A DNA stretch of 64,000 bases. Source: Cyanophora paradoxa. Its lineage: Eukaryota > Glaucocystophyceae > Cyanophorales > Cyanophoraceae. The DNA lies in assembly GCA_004431415.1 (NCBI GenBank), contig QPMI01000439.1, positions 1 to 64,000 on the forward strand, written 5' to 3'. The position numbers and the translations under genes are program-made. Every line of letters starts with the position of its first letter. Within the stretch, counting starts at the first letter, position 1. The notes below the pieces were generated by a model. It had not been told where the DNA came from, searched no databases, and saw nothing but the letters and a program-made list of their open reading frames with translations. Positions 1-15,650 of this stretch are shown piece after piece.

Positions 1-4205
<4,205 letters not shown>

Positions 4206-4476
4206 AGCCGCGCCGCTCGAGCTCGGCCGTACGCGTTGACTTTATAATTACGAAGTTTCTTCCAAGATCAAGCCATAATCGTCTAATATCCAATCGTTTC
4301 GAATTCTAATTTCAAAGAAATCGAAGGCCAGAAACCGCCTGCCAGAGCGCATGCATATGCATGTGCAGGAGGAACGCGGCGGCTTCAAAGCGCGAGCATC
4401 GCTTGGAATAGTACAACACGTAGATTACAGGGAGGGCCCCGGCCCAGACTCGGCTCGGCTCGGCTCGGCTCGGCCG
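4206..4476. other. convergent 3' spacer
   Basis: Short spacer between the stops of the MetRS gene and the UBE2J gene, which converge. It becomes AT-rich just after the MetRS stop (TTTATAATTA near 4242) and should hold both 3' UTRs. Five tandem copies of a GGCTC pentamer lie at about 4450-4475. No gene is seen. Confidence 0.6.
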
Positions 4477-5889
4477 TCAGCGGCGGGCGGGGGATATGGG
4501 GGCGAACCACTCGGCGCCCATCTTGCGGACGAGGAGCGCCAGAATGAGGAAGAACAGAGCCCAGGCGACCCAGCCCAGCACGTCCGGCTCGTTGTTGGCG
4601 GCCCCGGCCGCCGCGGCCGCGGCCGCGGGGGCCGGCGGGGCGGGAGTAGCAGGCGGGGCGGGAGTAGAAGGCGGGGCCGAGGAGGAGGAGGGGGGGGCGG
4701 AGGAGGAGGAGGGGCCCGCGGGGGCGGGAGCCGGGGCCGGGGTAGAGGAAGAAGAGGACGGGGCGCCGTTGGCGTCCGGCGCGGGCGTCGAGGCCGCGCT
4801 GCCGTCCGCCGCCGCTGGCTTCTCCTCGCCCTTGAAAGAGACCTGGGGGCGCGCGCCGCGGGCGTGAGCCGAGGAGCGCTCCCGCGCGAGGCGAGGGGAG
4901 GTGGGCGGTACCTGAAAGTCGTCGGGGAGGGTCTCGGCCTTGCGCTGCGGGGGCGGCGGGCGGCGGGCGGTTGGCGGTTGGCGGGTGCGGCGCGGGACGG
5001 GCGGGGGGAGCGCTTCACCTCGCCGGTGCCCTTGATGAGGTTCGCAGGCGGGCCGCAGCGGTCGCAGCACCACGTGACGCTCTTGGCGGCCAGCGCCTGT
5101 GTGTGTGTGCGCGCGCGCAGCGCCGGGTGCGTGAGCCCGAGCGGGGCTCGCAGCGGGAGACAGCGCGCGTGATCAAATTCGAACCTTGCGCTCTTCGGGC
5201 GGGTAGTCGAGCGAGCCGACGGCGCCCTCGGGCTTGGAAGGCATGAAGCCGATCAGTGCGACGAGCACGGTGCGGACTGCGCGCGAGGGCGTCGGCGGCG
5301 CGGGCGGAGCGGCGCGGGGGGGTGCGCACTGCTCCAGGAAGGCTGCCAGTACTCGGGGTGGTAGTTCGAAATGCTAAGGCAGATCTTCTTGTTCGTCTCG
5401 AACCGGCCGTTCGGCTGCGGCGGTGCATACGTCAGCAGATGTACTCGACCTCCGCGGAGCCGCGGAGGCAAGCGGCGGGGCGCACCGTGAGGAGAATGAT
5501 GGACGGCGGCTTGAACGGATACTCGGACGGCAGGATGATGCGGCCGTGGTAGATGCCGCCGGCGAACTCAGTGTCGGGGGGGCCGCGGATTGTGAAGTGC
5601 CAATCGAAGATGTTGTCCTGCGCCGTGATACGGCGTCAGCGACGAACAGAGAGACGGCGCCGTACGCGTGGCGGCGGCGAACATCCATGGGAGCAGCGCC
5701 GAAGTCGGGGCTGTCCTCCCGCTCCATCTCCTTCGCCTCCTGCATGATACGCTTCACGGCCGTGTTCTGCGACCCGAGGAGACGGCGTCAGTCGCGGCTG
5801 CGACCCGCTTTGCTGTCGCGGCTCGCCTTCAGGTTGTAGTTCTTCGCGGCCTTCGCCGAGGTCGAAGACCCCTCCGGCGACGCCTGCAT
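4477..5889 (-). CDS. UBE2J/Ubc6-type ubiquitin-conjugating enzyme E2, tail-anchored
   Basis: E2 enzyme of the ER-associated degradation pathway; it passes ubiquitin from E1 to ER-membrane E3 ligases. The start at 5889 ([20 protein letters not shown]) precedes an exon with [19 protein letters not shown] (about 5680-5765). Next come [38 protein letters not shown] (about 5488-5618), the catalytic exon [24 protein letters not shown] with active-site Cys in KKICLSIS (about 5340-5416), and [27 protein letters not shown] (about 5189-5278). The last exon (4477 to about 4845) is a Pro/Ser/Ala linker followed by a single C-terminal membrane segment ([18 protein letters not shown]) and a short tail, the family's tail anchor. 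The HPN region is replaced by the longer UBE2J-type loop. A small cysteine-containing exon ([11 protein letters not shown], about 5045-5095) adds CxxC, which is not typical of the family and may be a lineage addition. Converges with MetRS. Confidence 0.93.
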
Positions 5890-6337
5890 CGTGGAGAGAG
5901 GCAGGCGCGCGGCGTCTGGCGCCTTGCGAAGTCTCGGTTCCTGGGTACAGCACACCGGAGGTGGAAGTTGACAGCACCCGCGCTTCTGAGCCCCTGAGCC
6001 GCCAAGTGCGAACTTTAGAGCTTTCGCACGGCAGTGCGCCTGGACCCGCGTTGCTCGGAGTTCAGCGCCCCCGCGCGGACCGCGCTCCAGCTGCAGCTGC
6101 CACAGCGAGGCCGAGCCTGCGCTCGAACCGATCCGCAGTGCTCGAGCGATCTTGCGCCGGTTTCTTGCCGGCGCCAGGCCCGCGCCAGCGGTCCGCTGTA
6201 CCCGAAATTCGAGGTTCGACCGAAGTCTCGGGTGAAGCAGGCCCTCAATGGTTCGGGGGAGGTGCGCGCACGGACGCCCGACCTCTTCTTCTTCTGATTT
6301 CTGAGCTGTTTGCAGCGGCGAGGAGCGCCCAGCGAAG
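5890..6337. promoter_or_regulatory. divergent 5' region between UBE2J and DcpS genes
   Basis: 448 bp between two start codons pointing away from each other, so it must hold both 5' UTRs and promoters. It is GC-rich with CTGCAG/CAGCTG palindromes and no clear TATA box. Open frames crossing it read as low-complexity Arg/Ala/Ser and are not believed to be coding. Confidence 0.5.
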
Positions 6338-9300
6338 ATGGCGAAGACGGACGCGGGCGACGCGAAAGTGGGCGAGGAGGCGAGCGCGTTCGCCTCGCTG
6401 GCGGACTTCACGATCGACCGGCTGCTGGGCGAGGACGTCGAGAAGAAGTCCCACTTCGTTCTCGCCATCGCTAAACCCGGCTCTGTCGTGGCTGAGGGGG
6501 CTCGCGGTGCGATCAATTGCAATCTCTGAGCCCACTTCAACCAACCCGCGCTCGTCGCAGCGATTCTGAAGATCAACAAGCAGCATTTCAGCGAGGACGA
6601 GGCGCCCACCCGCCCGCCTCGCGCCCCGCCCCGCGCAGCTGAGCTGAGCTGATTATAAGGCCGCAGCTGAGGGGGCTGGTGGCGGCCGCGGGGGCGGCGC
6701 CGCTGCGGGCCTGCATGCTGAACGACAAGTACCACGAGTACCTCGCGGACTGCGATCCGAGGCTTAACCGCGTCAAGGTGCGCCGCGGCCGCGTCGACAG
6801 CGCCGCGTCAAATTAAAATGAGCCGATTGGCTCTGAGACACAGCGAGACCTATCTAGCTTTAGGTCTAGATCGGACCATAAGATCACATGGAAGGCCGGG
6901 TCAGAACTCATTAACAAAGATAAACGCCGCGCGAGTCGACGTCGCGCGCCCGCCTCGAATCACCTCGGACGAACCCGGCGGGATTTAGATCTAGCTCGAG
7001 CTCTAGATATCGATCTGCAGCTGATCACATGAGCCTCCGCAGGTTTCGGTCATCTGCCCCGTCACGGACGAGGAGATCGAGCGGCACTCCCTCCAGCGGT
7101 CCGCGTACCCCCTTCTTCCGGATCCTCCCCCCCCTACAGATCAGATCTGACGTCGACGCCCGCGTGCAGCCGCTTCGCGGTGCGGGAGACCCCCGCGGCC
7201 TACGAGGCAGTCACTTCCGTGCGCCGGCGCCCTCCGATTTAGCCCTGGGGGAGGGGGGTAGAGGCGCTGGGGGTACGGCGCCGCGCTCTCCGGGCGCCCC
7301 CCCCCCCCCCCCCCCCTCCCCACCCCACCCCACCCTCTCTCCCGCCCTACCCTCCTAGGCGACCGCTGACGTTCTCGCTCGCGGCCGAAGAAACACGTGG
7401 CGGAGATCCCCGCCAAGCGCACCGAGTGGGCGCGCCCCTCCCCCCCCTCCCTCCCCCCCCCCCCCTCCCCCCCCCGCCGCCCCCGCCCAGCCCCGCCCCG
7501 CCCCTCCTGCGCCATCTCTTTTAAGCTCTAGATTTTTCCAACGTTGACACGCTTCCCGCCCCGCCTTTTCTCCCTTTCATTTAGACCTTTCAAACCTCCG
7601 CCCCGCCCCCGCTCCCGCCCCCGCGTCCTCGCTTTGGGCGCCTCTCCTCTTTCTTCTTCGATCTCTCCACCCCGCCCCGCCCCGCCCCTTTCTACTCCTC
7701 AAGCTTCCCCTCCTCCGATATCGATCCCCTCCCCGCGCCCTCACTCTAGATCTCGTTGACACTCTTTCGCCGGGCGGGCAGGTGCGGAACATCCTGGAGG
7801 GCAAGAAGGAGGTCCAGCGCCTCGTCTGCCAGGCGAGCGCGCGCGCCAGTGCCGCAGTCCCGCTGAGCTCATCTTAGGCTTTGCTTCTTATAATCAGCTT
7901 AAGCTTCGCTTCCGTGTTCCTCTTAGCTATATCTATCTCAGCTTCCTTCCTACCTTTTCTTCCTTTTCCAAGAATCCAGCGCGTCGTCGAGCTAGATCTA
8001 GATCGCGTCGCCTAGATCTTCTCTAGCTTCAGCATCCATCTTCTCCGCTTGCCTTCTCGAGCCCCCTGTCTCGCGCAGGAGGCCGGGGAGCGGGACGGCT
8101 TCGTGTGCGTCTTCGACTCGAAGTGGGACGGCGAGGACCCCCGCGCCTGCTACTGCCTCGGTCCGCCCCCGCCCGGCCCCGCCCCCGCCAGAGATCCCTA
8201 GAGATTCTGCCTAGCTTGAGCCTTCTGCCGCCTAGCTTTAGCCGCCTAAATCCACGACTCCCGCTTCGCGACCGGTCCGGCCCTTCTGACTCCCCTGCCG
8301 CGCCTGCCGAATGGGGCGGCGGCGATCTAGAGCTGCAACCTTCTGCCTAGCCTTCAGCCTTCTGCCTAGCTGAGCCTCGCGACCGGTCCGGCCCTTCTGA
8401 CGCCCCGCGCGGGGCCGCGCCTCGGGCAGCAATCGCGCGGGACGGGTCGCTGCGCCCCTAGCTTTAGCTAACTGCGATCTTTAGCTTTTATCTTTCGCCC
8501 TTGCTTTCGTTCGCTAGTCCTGACTCCCCTGCCGCGCCTGCGCAGCGATCGTGCGGGATGGGTCGCTGCGGAGCGTGCGGGACCTCGACGCCTCCCGCCT
8601 GCCCCTCCTCCGCTCCCTCCGCTCCAAGGTGCCGTGCCCTCCCGCGTCCCACCTTAAGCTCAAGCTTCTTGCCAAGCAGAGCTTCTTAAGCTAACCTGAT
8701 CTCCCTTCGCCCCTCCGCTCCCTCCGCTCCCTCCTCCGAACTCGCTTCCTTCGGGTTCGGTTCGAGGCTTCCCTCTAAGAGCCTCCCCTTGTCCCGTTGT
8801 TCCACTACTCCTCCTCGAATACTCTTCAACTCTAGAGCCCGTTGGTCCCGAGAACTTGTCCACCCGCTCCTCCGCTCCCTAAGCTCCCTTTGCGGTCGCT
8901 TCCCTCCGAGAGCCTGCCCCCCGGCCGCAGTGCGAGGCGGCGATCGAGGGGCGGTGGGGCCTCCGCGAGGACCAGCTTCGCTTCTTCTTCCACTACCAGC
9001 CCCAGGCGAGCCGGAAGCCGAGCCGCCGAGCATGATCATGAGCCCAACCCGCTCATGATCACTGGGCTGGGGCATTACAAGCTAACGCCGATAAAGCCAA
9101 AGGGAAAGCTATTTTGACGTAAATCGAAGGCACGAACCGCGGCTAGATACGGAATCAAGACGCTGAGCCCAGCCCAGCCTAGCCCGGCCCGCTCGAGCCC
9201 GCCGCGTCGCTCACTGGGCTGGGCTGGGGCATGCACCGCAGTTCTACCACCTGCACGTGCACGTCCAGGCGCGCGCAGCCCGCGCCTCCCCCCTCCCTCC

Positions 9301-10055
9301 CTCCCGCCTTCCTCTTCTTACCGACCGGCCCCCGCAGGCCCTCTCGTCGCCCGTGCTGGGCCAGGCGACCTCCGTCGGCCACGCCATCGCCCTCGAGGAC
9401 GTGCGCGCGAACTCAAGCTGACAAAAGCTTAAGCAGATTTAGAACAGAAGCTCAAACTAGCTGAGCCCAGGCTGCTCCCTCTCTACACCCCTTCCATTCT
9501 TTCCGTTCCTCGGAGCCTCTTGTGATACCTGACCCCGCGCGCGCCCTCGCCCGCGCAGGTAATCCAGGCGCTCGAGGCCGACGGCGACTACTTCCGCAAG
9601 GCGACCCTCACGTGCGCCGGCCCCCTCCGACCTCCCACCGTCTAGTCCCTTCCCGAGCCACAGGGCAGAGTCTAAACTCTACCGCCACACCTAAGCCACT
9701 TAGGCTATCTCGCCGGCGACCCTCACGTGCGCCGTCCGGCCCGTCCACGGGTCCGCCCTCCGAGGCTTAAGCTCCCTTCGGATCCGGATGTCGATCCCTC
9801 CCTCGATACTAAACGACGAGCCGCCCTGATCGTCTTCGAATTCGATTCGCGGCCGGGCGCGCGCGCAGGTGCGTGCTGGGCGAGCGGGACGCCCTCTTCC
9901 AGAAGCTCGTCGCGGCGGGGCACGCCCGCGCCCCGCCCCCGGCCCCGGCCCCGGCCGCCCCGGCCTTGGCCGCCCCGGCCGCTCCGGCCGCCGCCCCTAC
10001 TCCCGCCCCGGCCCCTAGGCCTGCCGCCCCGGCCCCCACTCCCGCAGCGGAGTAG
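6338..10055 (+). CDS. scavenger mRNA-decapping enzyme DcpS (HIT family)
   Basis: Hydrolyses the residual cap (m7GpppN) left after 3'-5' mRNA decay. The start at 6338 opens MAKTDAGDAKVGEEASAF and the DcpS N-terminal domain (FTIDRLLGEDVEKKSHFVLAI). Later exons give CMLNDKYHEYLADCDPRLNRVK (about 6665-6777), VICPVTDEEIERH, FAVRETPAAYEAVT (about 7170-7213), VRNILEGKKEVQRLVCQ (to 7832), GFVCVFDSKWDGEDP (about 8100-8160), VRDGSLRSVRDLDASRLPLL (about 8550-8630), QLRFFFHYQPQ (to 9005), the HIT signature YHLHVHVQ with its His triad (9243-9268) and the C-terminal helix exons ALSSPVLGQATSVGHAIALEDV and IQALEADGDYFRKATLT. The protein ends in an Ala/Pro-rich tail at 10055. Five of its introns appear to use GC donors (6602, 7430, 7833, 9006, 9269). 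Order and spacing of motifs match DcpS throughout, and the catalytic His triad is intact. Confidence 0.93.
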
Positions 10056-10340
10056 GCAGTTCGGTAATATATTTGATCAGCGATAGGCTCCGTCGGGGCG
10101 AAGGGAAGGGGGTCGGAGGGAGAGGGGAAGGGGGGGGGGGGGTACCGTTCGGCCCAGTGGAGCAGTCTGCCTCCACTGGGCCAACGGCAAAGGATGGAGG
10201 AGGGGGTACGGCATGGTACGGGTAGGGGGACCGGGGCGGGATCCCAGAGTCCCGCGGGACGGGCCTTCCAGCGCCTCCACTCTGGGCAAGCGGCGGCAAG
10301 GAAAGGGGGAAGGGGGGTGGAAAGGGGGGTACGGCCGGAT
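10056..10340. other. convergent 3' spacer
   Basis: Spacer between the converging DcpS and GT8 stops. It starts AT-rich (GGTAATATATTTGATC) and turns G-rich with a run of about 10 G near 10132-10142. An inverted repeat (AGTGGAGCAG / CTCCACTGGGCC, about 10154-10182) could form a hairpin in either 3' UTR. No gene is seen. Confidence 0.45.
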
Positions 10341-13294
10341 CTAGACGGGGGGCATCTCGGCGCGGAGGGCGTGCCAGTAGGCGAACCAGCCCTCGAGCTC
10401 GGCGCGGCGCTCCCCGTCGGGCGCCCACGGCTTGTGCTCCGCGTAGTGCACGATCTGGCGGGCGAGAGAGATGAGAGACAGTGAGAGGAATCGGAGGCCT
10501 CGGGAGAGGTTATCGAGTTTAGAAAGTTTACGATAAGAATAAGACTAGATCTGATAAGACGAGTTACCAGCGGAGTATACGAGTAAGAGGCCCCCCCCCC
10601 CCCCCCCACCCCCACCCCCCCCCCTTCCAGGGGACAGGAAATAAAAACGCGTACCCGGACGGAGCCTGAGCGGCGGGCGAGGAACTGGCGGTTGACGGGG
10701 AAGTCGGGGAGGAGGACGTGGGGGAGGAACCCGAAGGCGTACGGCAGGCCCGTGATCCGCCTGCGCTCGATGCCAAGATAAAGTTAGAGGAACTCGGGGC
10801 AAAGAAGCTGGGGTGCAAATTGTAGCTTGAGCTTAGCGTAACAGGGAAGCTGATGCGCGCGCTTAGCGTAACAGAGAAACTTGGCGGAAGCTCGGAGCTA
10901 AAGCCGAAAGTGGTCGGGCGCGAGGGTGGCGAGGCGTGAGGGTGGCGAAGCGCGGGGAGGGCTAATGATAAGCTAGGCAATGAAGCTTTGGCCTTGGTTT
11001 TGGCCAAAGAAGAAGAAGAATTATAAGCTGATCTATAGCTAAGCCATTGGCGCTAATCATAAGAGAGGCCGAGGCGCAAGCTACAGCTATAGCTAAGCGG
11101 ACCGCTTGAAGTGCTCGTTGAGGAGGGCCTGGTCGTAGGGCCCGAGGGTGACCTCGTCGCCGTAGTCCTCGTCCCAGCGCCAGTAGTAGTTCCACGACAT
11201 CGGCAGCACGCCCCGCTCGTCCTGATATATAGACAGGTAGATGAGCGGTGGGAAGGTAGATAGATAGATAGATAGATGGGAGCTTGACATGTCCAAGCTA
11301 GGTTAAATTGCCTGGGAGCTTGGCAAGCTTTGCCTAGCTTTGCCTAAGGTAAATAGGGAAATAGTAATAGTTCCACGACATCGTCCTGCCGCCCGCGCTC
11401 AGCTGAGCGGTGGGAAGGTAGGTGGATGGATGGATGGGCGCGGGCGGAGGGATGGATAGGAGACAGGTTTAGTTAGATAGATAATCGGTCCTGATAGATA
11501 GATAGGGAGGTTTAGTTCCTTGGGAGCTCAGCGGTGGGAAGATGGATGGATGGAAGGGCGCGGGCGGAGGGATGGGAGATGGATGAAGCTAGATTGACGG
11601 GCGCGGGCAGAGAGATATACAGGAACCAGGGCGCACGCGGTCGCGGTCCCAGTCGGCGGCCTTGGCGAGGAGGGCCTCGAAGTCGGCGCGGGCCGGGCGC
11701 AGCAGGAAGAGGCCCGAGTTCATCGTCGGCCCGTACACGCTCGTGTGCCTGATCATGAGGGGCGTCGTCATTCGCAAGGGGCGCAAGCAAGGCTCGAGGC
11801 TTTCGCTTAACCCCCGTACGGCTTCTTAGCTTCTTAGGGGGCGCAAGGCTTAAGGGCTAAAGCTTTAGCGTCGACCCGTACACGCTCGTGTGGGTGCCCG
11901 GGAGGAGGGGGGGAGGGGGGGGGGAAGAGGGGGGGGGGGGGGGGTCGTCAGCGTCGGGGTCAGATTGACTCCTCTAAGCTTGGTATTGATCTACTGCTGC
12001 ATTCATAGACTCTCTTTTTTGAAGCTTCCTTTTTGAAGGTCACACACGAGGAGGCGCACTCTCTAAACTTAAGCTTAAGCTTAAGCTCTCTAGGCTTTCT
12101 TAAGCTTGAGCTCTCTTCAGAAAAAGCGCACCAGAGGGCGCCGTCGGGCACCGCGCAGGGCGCCAGGCACCGGAACGCCTCGTCCGCGTTCTGCGCGGGG
12201 CGGGCCCCGGGGGGTACCGGTTAGGGCTTTGGGGGAAGGGGGGTACCCGGGGTCAGCTACAGCCGTGCGCTTCTCTCTCTCTCTACTCCCCCTCCCATGT
12301 GGCGGGGGTACGGGCGCGCCTGCAGGAAGAGGTTATCCGCCTCTAGGACGACCACCTTGGGGTACTGCGTCATGTTGAAGGCCTGGGTCGGGGTACCGGG
12401 TCGGATTGGCGGCGGAGGGGGTAAAGGCGCGCGGCGCGCGGCGCACGTGCAGCTTCGTCCACGTGTCGACGTATCGATCTTCCGGTCTCGCGTGCCTGCG
12501 GGCGGGGCGTGAGGGGGGTACGACGTTCCAGGGAAAGGCGTCCAAGGGCAAAGGGAGGGAGAAGAGTGGGCGGCGCCGGATGCTTCCGCAGCTAAAGCTT
12601 CGGCCGCTGGGGCGGGCGTGGGCGCTCGGCTAGGGATGAAGAATGAATGCCGGGCGGCCGGGCCCAGCGGGAGATGAGAAAGCAAGCGGCTCCACACTGA
12701 AAGGAAAGGCACGCGGCGCGGCGGGCGGGCGCGGAGCGGAGCGCGCACCGGATCGGCTCGACGACGTGGATGCGGTCGAAGACGGCGGCCAGGCGCAGGC
12801 GGTCGACGAGCGGCACGGCGCGGCTGACGAGCGCCGCCGTCTCGTGGCTCGTGTTCGTGCGCAAGATCGAGTATCCGAGCACCATAGCCGGCGTCACGTA
12901 GTCCGCGGTCGTCACGATGACCGCCCACACGCCCTCCGCTGCTCCCGCGCGGGCGTCTCGGCTCACAGCTGGACGCAAAGCCGCGGGAGCGGGGCGCACC
13001 CGTCGAGCGGGGCCTCCACTCACTCCTGTACTTCGCGCTTGCGCCGGGAAGCGGCACCGACGCGGGATCGACGGACTGCGTTCGCGGTTGAGCCCGGGCG
13101 ACGAGGGCCGGACTGGAAGCTGGGCCACGCACCGCGAGCAGCGGGCCTGGAAAGCGCTCCGCGATGATCTCGACCGCCGCGCACGTTCTGCTGAGGCACG
13201 CGAGGACGCCCAGCGCCGCCAGCGCGGCTCGCGCCAGCCAGCGCTCCCTGTGTCGGCAGGCGACTCTCCTGTCGCCCGCCCGCTTCGAGGCCAT
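10341..13294 (-). CDS. secreted/lumenal glycogenin-like glycosyltransferase, GT8 family
   Basis: Predicted retaining glycosyltransferase using a nucleotide sugar, acting in the ER/Golgi lumen. The start at 13294 (MASKRAGDRRVACRHRERW) leads into a hydrophobic signal segment (LARAALAALGVLACL). Exon 2 (about 12750-12940) carries the Rossmann start AVIVTTADYVTPAMVLGYSI and FDRIHVVEPI. Next come YVDTWTKLHV (about 12440-12480), MTQYPKVVVLEADNLFLQ (about 12320-12390; the metal-binding DxD is EADN), ADEAFRCLAPCAVPDGALW (about 12120-12200), HTSVYGPTMNSGLFLLRPA (about 11640-11750), WNYYWRWDEDYGDEVTLGPYDQALLN (about 11100-11226), ITGLPYAFGFLPHVLLP (about 10660-10760) and the final exon IVHYAEHKPWAP (10341 to about 10457). 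This order (VVVLEADN, N-S-G-x-F, HY....KPW) is the glycogenin/GT8 pattern. The acceptor sugar is unknown. It shares a 220-bp divergent promoter with PARG. Confidence 0.85.
11248..11278. repeat. (GATA/TAGA)n microsatellite in a GT8 intron
   Basis: Short tandem run of TAGA units inside a GT8 intron. Similar but interrupted GATA and GATG stretches recur at about 11410-11430, 11480-11505 and 11540-11590 in the next intron. Confidence 0.7.
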
Positions 13295-13514
13295 CCGCGG
13301 CGTGGCCCTTGGAGTACTGGCAGCGCAGCCGGCCTGCTTAAACTTGTGCACTTCTGTTTCTGTGTACCCCAGCTGGCAGCCTGGGCTGCCTGGCTGCCTG
13401 GGCCGCTGCAGCTGCCTGCCGCTTGCGGCATCAATCTGCAGCAGACTAGGCAGCCAGCGCCCAGCGCATGTGCCGGCGCCTCGAACGCTTCGCATACGTC
13501 CTCGCGCGAGGGAC
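13295..13514. promoter_or_regulatory. 220-bp divergent promoter, GT8 / PARG
   Basis: The two start codons are 220 bp apart and point away from each other, so one small region must serve both. It contains CAGCTGGCAG-like repeats and repeated CTGGCTGCCTGG units (13374-13420). No TATA element is visible on either strand. Confidence 0.55.
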
Positions 13515-15650
13515 ATGGCGGCCCCAGAGCTGGACTTCGACGGGCTCGCGCGGGTCTGGCCCGAGATCGCCGTCCAGCTGCGGCGGGTTCCAGACGTCCG
13601 ATGAGCTCGAGGTGCGGCGCCCTCGCTTCTGTTCGGCCGGCATCCAAAGCGCTTTAAATTCCAGGACCTCGTCAAGAGCATCGTGGCGGTCCGCGAGAGC
13701 GCCGCGAAGGACGCCGTGGACATTTCCGGCCTGCGCAGGTGCCGTGCGCGTGCGCGTCCTCTGCGCAGGCCTCAGCTTCGTCTCAGCTTTTGTGTCTGAC
13801 CGCCCCGCCGCCCAGTTTCTTGGCGGAGTACCTGACGCCGCAGGAGCGCGCGTCGCTCTTCGGCGAGGTGCTCCCGGCGATCCAGCGCGCCGCTTCCGAG
13901 ATCCCCTCTCTCCCTCGCTTCCCCGTCCTCGCGGTCCGTCCGCTTGGGTCGCGCGCGCCGCCCCGGCCCCTCTCTGACGCCATGGCGTGCGCGCGGCGCA
14001 GGATGACGGGCAACTACTCTCCTTCACGAACCGGGAATGCGCCGTGCTGGTGGCCGCCGCGTTCCTATGCGCGGCGCCGGCCCCGCGGCCGGACGATCCG
14101 CGCCGCTTCAACGAATTCAGCTTCGCGCTGCTGCACGGGCGGACGAGCTACGAGGAGGCGGGCCCCCGCTGCAGCCCGCAGGCCGCCGCCAAGCTCAGGT
14201 GCTTCCTGAACTACCTGCGGCGGGCGCTGCTGCTGGGCCCGCCGGCGCCCGCCGGCGCCGGCGCCGACTCCGCCACGCGCCGCGTCGTCCTCCAAAGGCG
14301 CCGCCTGGCCTCCGAGCCGCGATGGGACCGGAGCGCGGCGCCGCTCGCGGGCGCGCGGCCGACGTTCCACCTGCTCGGCACCATCGAGGACGCCCCCCCG
14401 GGGACCCTCCAGGTCGACTTCGCAAACGAGTGCGCCGAAACCTAGACCCGCTTTCTTTCCTTCGGGCGCGCGCCCCGCCCCGCCCCGCCCCAACGGAGGC
14501 CCGCACCGCCCCGCGCAGGCTCATCGGCGGCGGCGCCCTCTCCACGGTCCGCCGTCCCCCCCTCCCCCCCCCTCCCTTTCCGCGGCGCGCCTGTATCCCC
14601 GGGCCTTAGGAATTTCTTGACCCGCCTTCCCGCAGGGCTGCGTGCAGGAAGAGATCCGCTTCGCGCTGAGCCCCGAGTGCCTCGTCTCCATGCTCGTCTG
14701 CCCCGTCATGAAGGTCCCCGTAACTCCCTCCACTGTACCCCCCTAGAAACCCTGAATTGCTCCTGTACCCACCCACAGGACGACGAGGCCATCCTCATCT
14801 CTGGCACGGAGAGGTACAGCGATTACAGGGGGTACGCGTTCGGCCTTGAGTTCGCGGGCGACCACGTGGACTCCACCCCCATGTGCGGGAGGCCCCGTAC
14901 CCCCCCTAGAGCGCTGTACCCCCGACGCCACCGCAGGGACGAGCGCGGGAACCTGCGGAGCCACATTGTCGCGATCGACGCCGTGGATTGGCGGTCCGCG
15001 TGCCCCGCCCCCCCCCTCCCCCAACTCTCTGTACCCCCCCGCGACTCTCGACGCAGGTGGGGGGTAGCAAAGAGGCAGTACCGGCCGGAGTGCATGCGGC
15101 GGGAGCTGAGGAAGGCGCTGGCTGGCTTCCTGCCCTGGCCGCACGTGCCAGAAACCGACGCGGCGGCCCCTATCGCTTCAGGTGAGCAACGAGCGAGCGC
15201 CCGGCCCAGTTGTTGCTAGCACTCGGCAGGGGCCGACGCCGTCGTCGCGGGGCAGGGCACTGGGGCTGCGGGGCCTTCCTGGGCGACCGCCAGCTCAAGT
15301 TCCTCCTGCAGGCCATGGCCGCCGCCGAGGCCCGCCGTACCCCTCCCTCCCGCAGCTGTACGAGTACCCCCGCTGTACTAATTTGATCCACACAGCAGGC
15401 GGGGCGGCCGCTCCTGTACTACGCCTTCGGAGACTCGGACTTCGTCGCCGAGGCGGAGCGCGTGTGGGGCCTCGCATGCGCCCGCCTGCGGACGGTGGGC
15501 GGCCTCTGGGGCGCCCTGCTGGGGTACAGCGCGCTGCGGGACGGGCCGGCGCGGGCGGGGGCGGGCGCGGGCGGCGGGGGGGAGCCCCCGACGCTCTTCT
15601 CGTACCTCGCTGAGACCCTCGCCGACCCCGCCTCTAGATCTTATAATTAG
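13515..15650 (+). CDS. poly(ADP-ribose) glycohydrolase (PARG)
   Basis: Removes poly(ADP-ribose) from proteins after DNA damage by cleaving ribose-ribose bonds. The start at 13515 (MAAPELDFDGLARVWPEIAV) is followed by FQDLVKSIVAVRESAAKDAVD (about 13650-13738), FLAEYLTPQERASLFGEVLPAIQ (about 13815-13890) and SFTNRECAVLVAAAFLC (about 14010-14080), all matching the PARG helical domain. The catalytic macrodomain follows: LQVDFANE, then the signature IGGGAL (about 14522) joined by an intron to GCVQEEIRFALSPE (14636-14680), giving the GGG...QEE motif with both catalytic glutamates. After this come DDEAILISGTERYSDYRGYAF (about 14779-14845), NLRSHIVAIDAVDW, and AAGRPLLYYAFGDSDFVAEAERVW (15395-15470). 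The GCGAFLGD-type ADP-ribose loop (about 15265-15300) appears in a different frame from some flanking bases, so the exact splice there is uncertain. Stop at 15648-15650. The key residues are present, so it is predicted active. Confidence 0.92.

Noticed and set aside
4425-5018. 197-codon Arg/Pro-rich minus-strand frame
   Set aside because: Frame-shifted shadow of the UBE2J tail exon, where the in-frame product has the linker and the membrane anchor.
9809-10615. 268-codon minus-strand open frame opposite the DcpS tail and spacer
   Set aside because: It is the shadow of the Ala/Pro-rich DcpS end and crosses the GT8 stop. It has no family motif.
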